The notes under the pieces: model-generated | Seen by the model: the letters and a program-made list of their open reading frames with translations, nothing else | Databases searched by the model: none | What the model was told of the DNA's origin: nothing | Part shown: positions 1 to 5,086 of the stretch, one piece after another | Position numbering within the stretch: position 1 is the first letter of the stretch | Layout of the letters: the number at the start of each line of letters is the position of its first letter | Program-made: the position numbers and the translations under genes | Origin: Spirochaetaceae bacterium | Lineage (GTDB): Bacteria > Spirochaetota > Spirochaetia > JABEVK01 | Assembly (NCBI GenBank): GCA_023265735.1 | Contig: JAHFSN010000057.1 | Coordinates: 1 to 8,974 of the forward strand | Length of the DNA stretch: 8,974 nucleotides | Direction of reading: 5' to 3'

Positions 1-698
1 GCCGTCACCGCCCGGCGTCCCACCATCCACGCATCGGCGGGGGTCTGGGCCGCCCGGCCCGCCAGACCCGCAAAGGTGGTCAAGTCGCCGTTTCCCACCA
101 CGGGAATCGTGAGGGCCTCACGGAGGGTGGTCACCCAGGACCAGCGGGAAGGCCGCTGGAGGCTCTCCCGCCTCAGACGCGGATGCAGGGTCAGAAAATC
201 CGCGCCTGCATTCTGGAGAGTCCGGCCCAGGGACACGAGGCGCGCCTCGTCCTCCTCCTCTCCTATCCTCAGCTTCATCGAAAGCGTCTTGGTTCCCACC
301 GCGCGCCGAAGCCTCTCGGCCAGACGTCCGGCCTTTTCCGAATCGTTCATCCACGCGATCCCGGCGCCCTGCCGGACGATGAACGGGGCGGAACACCCCA
401 TGTTCAGATCGATGCCCGCGCAATCCTGGGCGGCCAACTGGGCCGCGGCCTTCACTAGGGTGTCCTCGTCGGCCCCCACGATCTGAAAGACGACCCGCTC
501 GGGGCAAGGGCTGGCATCGGCGTAGAACTTCTCGTAGGCACGTCCCGAGAGGAAGGTGGAGGCGTCGATCATCTCGGTGAAATGGAGTTCACAGCCGCCC
601 CAATCCTCCACGAGCCGACGGAAACCAGCGTGGGAAACGGTCGCCATGGGAGCAAAAATGAAAGATGGAGTGGAAGAGAAAATTGCTGAACCCCTCAT
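1..698 (-). CDS. dus: tRNA-dihydrouridine synthase (Dus family), C-terminus cut by window edge
   Basis: Flavoenzyme of the Dus family, which reduces specific uridines in tRNA to dihydrouridine using FMN and NAD(P)H. About 232 residues are present. An APMA motif at residues 16-19 opens the TIM barrel, followed by HFTEMIDAS (39-47), LNMGC with the presumed catalytic Cys102, MKLRIG (141-146) with the substrate/FMN-site lysine Lys142, LHPR (171-174) with His172, VVGNGD (200-205) and WMVGRRAV (224-231), matching the family order. The C-terminal helical domain lies beyond position 1. The start was taken at the ATG at 696-698 because the next ATG (645-647) is the Met of APMA itself and would remove the first strand. 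There is no clear Shine-Dalgarno sequence. The usual CPxP after the catalytic Cys is CSAP here. The subtype (DusA, B or C) cannot be decided. It is divergent from the EIIA-CBS gene, with only 35 bp between starts. Family is confident, start moderately so. Confidence 0.9.
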   Translation of the reverse strand, partial: MRGSAIFSSTPSFIFAPMATVSHAGFRRLVEDWGGCELHFTEMIDASTFLSGRAYEKFYADASPCPERVVFQIVGADEDTLVKAAAQLAAQDCAGIDLNMGCSAPFIVRQGAGIAWMNDSEKAGRLAERLRRAVGTKTLSMKLRIGEEEDEARLVSLGRTLQNAGADFLTLHPRLRRESLQRPSRWSWVTTLREALTIPVVGNGDLTTFAGLAGRAAQTPADAWMVGRRAVT

Positions 699-726
699 TG
701 CCAACCGGTTTCGCTGGCCTTACAAT
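698..726 (+). promoter_or_regulatory. sigma70-type promoter for EIIA-CBS operon, likely leaderless
   Basis: TTGCCA (698-703), a 17-bp spacer, then TACAAT (721-726): five-of-six or better matches to the -35 and -10 consensus boxes at ideal spacing. Only 7 nt separate the -10 box from the ATG at 734, so transcription would start at or within a base or two of the start codon. No purine-rich ribosome-binding sequence exists in the 20 nt before the ATG, which agrees with a leaderless message. The -35 box overlaps the start codon of the divergent dus gene. Promoter position is an inference from sequence. Confidence 0.6.
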
Positions 727-733
727 TTTTACA

Positions 734-1630
734 ATGAAACTGCACAACTTGTTGAGCGAGCCCCTGGTTCTCCTCGACCGTCAGGTCCACACCAAGGACG
801 AGGCGATTCAGGTTCTGATCAAGGCTGTCCAGTCTCGGTATCCGTTTCCTCTGAAGTCCGAGGGCCTTGTGAACGCGGTACTGGAACGGGAACGCCTCGG
901 GGGAACCTCGTTTCCGACGGGAATCGCGGTGCCCCACGCCCGCCTCGATTTTCTCAACGACATTGTGGTGGCGGTTCTGAGGCCTGCCAAGCCCATCCCA
1001 GACCCGGTGGCCCCGATTCGTCTCGTGGTGCTGATGCTCACCAACCAGGACAAGCCTGCCGTCTATCTAAACAGTTTGAGCAGCATACTCAAATTCTCCC
1101 AGAAGACCGAGGCCTTCGAAAGGGCCATCCACGCGGGTACTCCCAAGGAGTTCATCGAACTGATTGCCGCCGAGGACTACGACCTCGTGAAGGTGGTGAC
1201 CGTCGAAGATCTCTTAACCGAGACGCCCAAGACCGTTGCCCCAGGGACCACCTTGGCGGAATTGATCGACCTCTTTCATCGGCACAATCTGAGCTACGCA
1301 CCCGTGGTGGACGATGGAGTGCTGGTCGGGGAAGTGGCCCTGGGCGACATCCTCAAGGCCGGTTTTCCGGAATTCACGGCCCAGGTATCCAGCCTGCGGT
1401 TTCTGAAGTCGTTCGAACCCTTTGAGACCCTGTTGCAGAAGGAAGAATCGCTCCTTGTCCGGGATCTCATGAAACCCGTGGCCTTTGGCTGCGACCCTTC
1501 GGCCTCGGTGGTGGAGCTGTGTTTCGAGTTCCTCCAGAAGGGGCGGCGCCACTGCCCTGTGGTCCGGGGAAAGACGCTGATCGGAGTCCTGAGTGTCATG
1601 GACATCCTCAATAAAGTGATGCGGGGGTAG
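734..1630 (+). CDS. PTS EIIA (PtsN/fructose-type) domain fused to two CBS domains
   Basis: A 298-residue cytoplasmic protein. Residues about 5-150 form a PTS EIIA type-2 domain (fructose/mannitol/PtsN class): LGGTSFPTGIAVPHAR (55-70) carries the phosphorylatable histidine His68 in the PHA context. Residues about 153-210 and 243-298 are two CBS modules, each ending in the characteristic LVGEVALGDIL / LIGVLSVMDIL pattern, which in other proteins bind adenine nucleotides and sense energy state. There is no EIIB or EIIC domain, so a regulatory role is more likely than sugar transport. The start at 734 is preferred over the upstream in-frame ATG at 665 because the extra 23 residues do not look like the domain and the promoter -10 box lies at 721-726. 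The gene is followed 3 nt later by a permease, implying that EIIA phosphorylation and nucleotide binding control that permease (inference). Domain assignment is firm; the target is not shown. Confidence 0.88.
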   Translation: MKLHNLLSEPLVLLDRQVHTKDEAIQVLIKAVQSRYPFPLKSEGLVNAVLERERLGGTSFPTGIAVPHARLDFLNDIVVAVLRPAKPIPDPVAPIRLVVLMLTNQDKPAVYLNSLSSILKFSQKTEAFERAIHAGTPKEFIELIAAEDYDLVKVVTVEDLLTETPKTVAPGTTLAELIDLFHRHNLSYAPVVDDGVLVGEVALGDILKAGFPEFTAQVSSLRFLKSFEPFETLLQKEESLLVRDLMKPVAFGCDPSASVVELCFEFLQKGRRHCPVVRGKTLIGVLSVMDILNKVMRG

Positions 1631-1633
1631 GGG

Positions 1634-2857
1634 ATGGCACTCGACCAGGTTTTGGTACTGACGCTTTTTGTGGGAGTCTATGTCCTCTTTGCCACCCGAC
1701 TTCTGCCTCCCGCCCTGGCAGCGGTCTTCGGGGCTCTCGTCCTGGCCCTCTGGAACGGACTGGCCTTCGTCCTTCCTTCTGTGGTGGCCAGCGTTCTCAT
1801 CGCTTCGGCCGGGCTCATGGTCATGGCCGGATTTGTGAAGCGGTCGGGCTGGGCCGCCTGGCTGGCCTTGAAGACCATCAAGCTGACCCAGGGGAGGCCT
1901 TGGGGCATCCTTGTCCTGACGGGATTCATCAGTTTTGTTTCGGGTGCCTTCTGGGGGCCTCTGGCCGCCGTGATTCTCGTGGCCCCCGTGGCCCTTTTGC
2001 TGGCCGCAGAGCTCGATATCGCTCCGGTTCCGTTTGTGGTGATCCTCACGTGGTCCGCGCTTCTCGGGGGTGTCACCGTCCTCACCGCCCAACCCTCCAA
2101 CCTCTGGATAGGCGCCGCTTTGGGAATCGACGCGGGTCAGTGGGTTCGTTCGGTGGCCCCCTTCACGGTGGCGGCGTTCGCCGTTACCCTCGTCACCGGG
2201 GCGCTCCTCTTTCGCAAAGACCTCCGGGCGACGAACGAGCGGCGCGCCAGGATACTGGAGTTCGACGCCTCCAAGTCCCTGGGTGACCGGCCTCTGGTCG
2301 TGAAAACGGCCGTCGTAGTCCTCGCGGTCTTGGGGTTTCTGATCCTCTCCCCGTGGCTGGCTCTGTCCCCCTCCGTCGTGCTGGCCACCGGAGGCCTGGT
2401 CCTGGCCCTCTGGAATCGCCGGACTCCTCTGGACAAGGTGCTCTCCGATATTGATGGGGCCACGCTGCTGTTCTACGGGGGGCTGTTTGTCGTCATCGGT
2501 TCCCTGGGCGTCTCAGGCCTCCCTGCCGCCCTGGCCCAGATTTGGAGTCCCCAGCCCGTCACCGTTCTCTGGGCCGCGGCCCTGCTGGGTGTCTTTGTGG
2601 ATCCGGGCGCCGTCAGCGGTGCTGGAATTCCTCTCTTGCAGGGGTGGGCCCGCCAAGGCGCCTCGCTGTGGCCATTCCTGGCCATCGGTGCGGCCATAGG
2701 AGGAGGCGTTGCTGTGTGGGGTGCCGTGCCCAAGGCGGCCCTGGAATTGGCCGGGACCTCCCGCAAGGCGTCGGGTTGGCGGTTCGTTGCCTACGGTGCC
2801 GTCTTTGCCGTCGTCAACTTGGCCGCGGTCAGTCTGGTCAGCCTTTGGGTTCGATAG
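1634..2857 (+). CDS. Ion/anion permease of ArsB/NhaD/SLC13 (ion transporter) type
   Basis: A 407-residue polytopic inner-membrane protein with about 11-12 hydrophobic segments. The halves show an internal repeat: ALVLALWNG (34-42) and GLVLALWNRR (254-263) occupy equivalent positions. The motif SALLGGVTVLTAQPSNLWIG (141-160) corresponds to the family's discontinuous-helix signature, usually SN..GT.T.IG.PPN, and DIDGATLLFYGGLFVVIGSL (272-291) to its W.TL.FF.GLFV segment. Family members export arsenite, exchange Na+/H+ or import dicarboxylates; the substrate here is unknown. Several canonical Asn/Pro/Asp residues of the two re-entrant motifs are replaced (FVSGAFWGPLAAV at 101-113, VFVDPGAVSG at 320-329), so it is a divergent subfamily. 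It is co-transcribed with the EIIA-CBS gene; the ATG follows the upstream TAG by 3 nt, and a G-rich stretch at 1623-1633 spanning that stop serves as ribosome-binding site. Its 3' end overlaps trmB by 20 nt on the opposite strand. Confidence 0.75.
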   Translation: MALDQVLVLTLFVGVYVLFATRLLPPALAAVFGALVLALWNGLAFVLPSVVASVLIASAGLMVMAGFVKRSGWAAWLALKTIKLTQGRPWGILVLTGFISFVSGAFWGPLAAVILVAPVALLLAAELDIAPVPFVVILTWSALLGGVTVLTAQPSNLWIGAALGIDAGQWVRSVAPFTVAAFAVTLVTGALLFRKDLRATNERRARILEFDASKSLGDRPLVVKTAVVVLAVLGFLILSPWLALSPSVVLATGGLVLALWNRRTPLDKVLSDIDGATLLFYGGLFVVIGSLGVSGLPAALAQIWSPQPVTVLWAAALLGVFVDPGAVSGAGIPLLQGWARQGASLWPFLAIGAAIGGGVAVWGAVPKAALELAGTSRKASGWRFVAYGAVFAVVNLAAVSLVSLWVR

Positions 2858-3503
2858 CGGCTTCACACCGCCAGAGGGCATGGCCGGAAGCGAGAAACTT
2901 CTTCTCGAACAGGGTTTCGGGATTCTGCGGGTGCCACTCGAGGACTTCGGGGGTGGCGCCCGAGAGGATTCCCACGGCCAGGGCAAATTCCTGGGCGTAA
3001 ATCTTCCAGTTGGTCCGGAGCTCAAGGGTGCCTCCGCCAGCCACGATGAGAGGGAAAACGGGGTGGAAAGGCCAACGGCGCAGACGGTGCTCGGGCTTGG
3101 GCCAGGGATTGGGGTAGTAGAAGCATTGACGGCGGAACGAAAGTCCCTCGGCGTGGGCCAGCACCCAGAAATCTCCCAACTCCATGCGAACCAGCCTGAC
3201 GTTGGCCGGAACGGGGCCACTGTTCCGGCTCAGTCGAGCTAGCGATTTGTCGATGCCGACGACGAGGGCCTCGGGATACCTTTGGGCCAGTCCCCAGGTG
3301 CTCATGCCCGTCCCGCAACCCGAATCGAGGATCAATGGTCCCGGCCAAGCCTTCAAATCGGGCAGGAGCCTCGCAAAGGAGACCGCGGAATGACTGGCCA
3401 CCGGCTTTTTCCAGGACGACAGCCGGTGCTTGGTCACGGCCTCGGCAAGGCGGGGGTGGGGCTCCAACTGGCGGCTGACGACGGGCCGAGAGAGGTCACT
3501 CAT
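2838..3503 (-). CDS. trmB: tRNA (guanine-N7-)-methyltransferase-like SAM methyltransferase (TrmB family)
   Basis: A 221-residue Rossmann-fold SAM-dependent methyltransferase. SAM motif I is LILDSGCGTG (57-66), the acidic end of strand 2 is VGIDKS (82-87), and MELGD (107-111) is near the motif III/adenine position. The TrmB signature follows as YPNPWPKPEH (130-139), RRWPFHPVFP (142-151) and ELRTNWKIYAQEF (161-173), where TrmB proteins have PDPW.K..H..RR and T.D. TrmB forms m7G46 in the tRNA variable loop. The YPNPWPK/HP.FP variant differs from the Escherichia coli sequence and may be a paralogous clade, so substrate is inferred by family only. The start at 3503 gives a normal N-terminus; no Shine-Dalgarno sequence is evident at the usual distance (a GAGG lies 12 nt upstream). 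The gene is convergent with the permease gene and divergent from the sugar importer. It is unrelated to sugar use. Confidence 0.8.
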   Translation of the reverse strand: MSDLSRPVVSRQLEPHPRLAEAVTKHRLSSWKKPVASHSAVSFARLLPDLKAWPGPLILDSGCGTGMSTWGLAQRYPEALVVGIDKSLARLSRNSGPVPANVRLVRMELGDFWVLAHAEGLSFRRQCFYYPNPWPKPEHRLRRWPFHPVFPLIVAGGGTLELRTNWKIYAQEFALAVGILSGATPEVLEWHPQNPETLFEKKFLASGHALWRCEAAIEPKG

Positions 3504-3509
3504 GCCAAA

Positions 3510-3540
3510 AGCATACCTCGCGTCCCCGCTGCGGGTCGAA
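3510..3540 (-). promoter_or_regulatory. trmB: Weak candidate promoter for trmB
   Basis: On the minus strand, TTCGAC (3540-3535), a 19-bp spacer and TATGCT (3515-3510) resemble -35 and -10 boxes. Only 6 nt separate TATGCT from the ATG at 3503. The spacer is longer than ideal and contains a CCCGC-T-GCGGG palindrome (3525-3535). If real, the trmB transcript would also be leaderless or nearly so. This is a weak call. Confidence 0.25.
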
Positions 3541-3554
3541 CACTTTCAGAAAGG

Positions 3555-3584
3555 AAATCGTTTGCTCCTGATAGCAAACGATTT
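3555..3584. promoter_or_regulatory. Perfect 12-6-12 inverted repeat, probable sugar-repressor operator
   Basis: Left arm AAATCGTTTGCT (3555-3566) and right arm AGCAAACGATTT (3573-3584) are exact reverse complements separated by CCTGAT. There is no T-tract and no gene ending here, so it is not a terminator; it lies upstream of the importer promoter region. The CGTTTGCT...AGCAAACG core resembles, from memory, the Bacillus xyl operator bound by the ROK-family XylR (GTTTGTT...AACAAAC). Read differently, each arm matches the LacI-family half-palindrome pattern GNAANCGNTTNC (3554-3565 exactly, 3574-3585 with one mismatch), with centres 20 bp apart, about two helical turns. Which regulator binds is unknown and none is encoded in the window. 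Confidence 0.65.
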
Positions 3585-3640
3585 ACAAAAACCGGTTTAC
3601 TAGTAAGTTTGTTCAATTTTATGCTTCTTTAGTCAATTTT
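3582..3640 (+). promoter_or_regulatory. AT-rich promoter region of the sugar-importer operon
   Basis: This is the only AT-rich stretch before the binding-protein gene. The best box pair I can find is TTTACT (3596-3601), 18 bp, TATGCT (3620-3625); TTTACA (3582-3587) and TTGTTC (3609-3614) are alternative -35 boxes without a good partner. The choice would give a 5' leader of roughly 80 nt. The candidate -35 lies inside the palindromes, so repressor binding would block polymerase. Exact start is not determined. The rest of the leader (3641-3699) contains a C-run and no convincing hairpin or riboswitch. Confidence 0.4.
3589..3606. repeat. Two adjacent 10-bp palindromes upstream of importer
   Basis: AAACCGGTTT (3589-3598) and TTACTAGTAA (3597-3606) are both perfect palindromes overlapping by two bases. 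The first carries the AANCGNTT core typical of LacI-family operators. They sit directly downstream of the 12-6-12 inverted repeat and next to the likely promoter, so they may be additional operator sites. Assigned by symmetry and position only. Confidence 0.45.
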
Positions 3641-3699
3641 CCGTAGTACCCCCCCACTCCCCAGTCCGGAGAATCAGGCCTTTACTAAAAGAAACCACC

Positions 3700-3707
3700 A
3701 AGGAGGT
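3700..3707 (+). promoter_or_regulatory. Strong ribosome-binding site of the binding-protein gene
   Basis: AAGGAGGT is a full 8-nt match to the complement of the 16S rRNA 3' end, ending 3 nt before the ATG at 3711. The pairing is stronger, and the gap shorter, than at any other gene in the window, in keeping with high production of a periplasmic binding protein. Confidence 0.85.
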
Positions 3708-3710
3708 TTT

Positions 3711-5009
3711 ATGAAAAAACTCGCACTCGTCGTTGGCTTGCTGGCTCTTATTGTCGCCGGCGCCACGGCTCAGGCCAAAACGCCGCTGAAGTTCCTGTAT
3801 TATATCGACGCTACCCAGGCTGGGTACGCCGAGGATCAGGCCTTCTGGCAGAAGTTCAAGGATGCGAACCCGGACATCGATCTCCAGATCGAAATTCTGT
3901 TCAGCCAGGCTTACCACCAGAAGCTTGGGGCTTACATCGCCGCCGGCCAGGTGCCCGATGTCGTGTACATGTGGCCCACTTCGCGGGATAGCTCGGCTCT
4001 CCTCCACGACCAGAAGCTCGTGAAGGACCTGAAGACCGTTCTTCCTGCCGACTTCCTGAAGAATTTCACCGCCCAGGCCCTGAATTCCGCCAACCAGAGC
4101 TCGAAGCAGCTGTCTGAGCTGCCCCAGTCCTTCACCTACACCACCGTGGTCTATGCCAACGTTGGCCTGCTGAAGTCCCTGGGCCTCTCGGTTCCCAAGA
4201 CCTACGCCGAGCTGAAGGCCCTGGTGCCCAAGCTGAAGGTGAAGGGCATCCAGACCCTCCTGTTGCCCGATGCCGACAAGTGGCCCGCCCAGTCTTGCCT
4301 CTTCTCTACGATTTCTGGTCGCCTCCTGGGTGACAAGTTCATCGACGACGTGAAGGCCGGCAAGGCCAAGTTCACCGACAAGGGCTTTGTGGACGCGCTC
4401 AAGTTCTACGAGCAGCTCTACAAGGATGGAGTGATTGACAAGTCGAACGTTCAGCTCGGCTACGGCGACGGCCCCGGCCTGTTCGCTTCCGGCAAGGCTG
4501 CGTTCATCGTCGACGGCGACTGGCGCGTGGGTGCTTATATCACCGACAAGTCGACCGGCAAGGCTCTGATCGATCCCGCCAAGCAGGCTTCGGACTTCGA
4601 GCTGATCAACTTCCCCGCCATCCCCGGCGAGAAGAACAAGAACACCGCCTCCGGTATCGCCGGTGTCGGTCTCGGTATCAGCAAGGACCTGACCGGTGCC
4701 AAGCTCGAGGCCGCCAAGAAGCTGGTCATGTGGTACTATGGAAAGGAATTCCAGACCATGAAGTACGAGACCGGCGCGTTCATCCCCACCCGGACCGACG
4801 TGAAGAGCGACAAGGTTGAACCCTTGACCACCAAGCTCTCCAAGTTCTATACCACCCTGGGTGCTTCGACCTACGTTCTCGACGGTAGCTTGGATCCCTC
4901 CGTGTTCAACCCCTTGAACGACGGACTCCAGGCCATCGGACTCGGAGCTTCGACTCCGGCCGACGTTGCCGCCACCATGCAGAAGGCTCAGGACGCTCTG
5001 AAGAAGTAA
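3711..5009 (+). CDS. ABC sugar transporter, extracellular substrate-binding protein (family 1)
   Basis: A 432-residue periplasmic binding protein of the SBP_bac_1 type (maltose-binding-protein fold), which captures a sugar and delivers it to the two permeases encoded downstream. Residues 1-22 are a signal peptide: MKK, a hydrophobic core (4-18) and an ATAQA cleavage site before Lys23. There is no lipobox cysteine, so it is predicted soluble in a periplasm rather than lipid-anchored. Typical family features are FWQKFKDANPDIDLQIEI (45-62), QKLGAYIAAGQVPDVVYMW (70-88), and VYANVGLLKSLGLSVPKTYAEL in the middle followed by GKAAFIVDGDW. Length is normal. Aromatic residues that could stack on a sugar are numerous. 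The substrate is inferred as xylose or a xylo-oligosaccharide only from the adjacent xylA/xylB; family 1 proteins more often bind oligosaccharides. Codon use is strongly biased (AAG, CTG/CTC, GCC), as in highly expressed genes. A terminator hairpin follows directly. Confidence 0.92.
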   Translation: MKKLALVVGLLALIVAGATAQAKTPLKFLYYIDATQAGYAEDQAFWQKFKDANPDIDLQIEILFSQAYHQKLGAYIAAGQVPDVVYMWPTSRDSSALLHDQKLVKDLKTVLPADFLKNFTAQALNSANQSSKQLSELPQSFTYTTVVYANVGLLKSLGLSVPKTYAELKALVPKLKVKGIQTLLLPDADKWPAQSCLFSTISGRLLGDKFIDDVKAGKAKFTDKGFVDALKFYEQLYKDGVIDKSNVQLGYGDGPGLFASGKAAFIVDGDWRVGAYITDKSTGKALIDPAKQASDFELINFPAIPGEKNKNTASGIAGVGLGISKDLTGAKLEAAKKLVMWYYGKEFQTMKYETGAFIPTRTDVKSDKVEPLTTKLSKFYTTLGASTYVLDGSLDPSVFNPLNDGLQAIGLGASTPADVAATMQKAQDALKK

Positions 5010-5024
5010 TCCTGATTTGAATTG

Positions 5025-5061
5025 AAAAGGGTGCCCCGGACCTCCCAGGGCACCCTTTTTT
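5025..5061 (+). terminator. Intra-operon intrinsic terminator / attenuator
   Basis: GGGTGCCC (5029-5036) pairs with GGGCACCC (5048-5055) around an 11-nt loop. AAAA (5025-5028) extends the stem against the T-run (5056-5061), giving a 12-bp stem followed by Ts. It lies 15 nt after the binding-protein stop and 25 nt before the first permease. Partial termination or 3'-end protection here would give more binding protein than permease, a common arrangement in ABC operons. The A/T symmetry would let it work on both strands, but no minus-strand gene needs it. Confidence 0.85.
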
Positions 5062-5086
5062 AGTACCATCGACTTGGAGGTCGTTC

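Noticed and set aside
556..1425. 289-residue plus-strand frame overlapping dus and the EIIA gene
   Set aside because: Composition Gly/Arg/Pro/Ser-rich, an out-of-frame shadow of EIIA-CBS, whose domains are unambiguous in the other frame.
1214..2092. 292-residue minus-strand frame across the EIIA-CBS/permease junction
   Set aside because: Highly charged, Gly/Asp/His/Arg-rich composition typical of antisense translation, spanning two real plus-strand genes.
3555..3584. Inverted repeat considered as a terminator or riboswitch
   Set aside because: No T-run follows on either strand, no gene ends nearby, and it lies upstream of the likely promoter, so an operator is the better reading.
3641..3699. 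Possible hairpin CTCC...GGAG (3657-3671) in the leader of the binding-protein gene
   Set aside because: Only four base pairs with a 7-nt loop; too weak to support a regulatory RNA structure.
3633..5069. 478-residue open frame on the minus strand opposite the binding-protein gene
   Set aside because: Its sequence is low-complexity Gly/Leu/Val/Glu-rich with no recognisable domain and lies exactly antisense to a strongly codon-biased gene with signal peptide and ribosome-binding site. Strong codon bias removes stops from the antisense frame.
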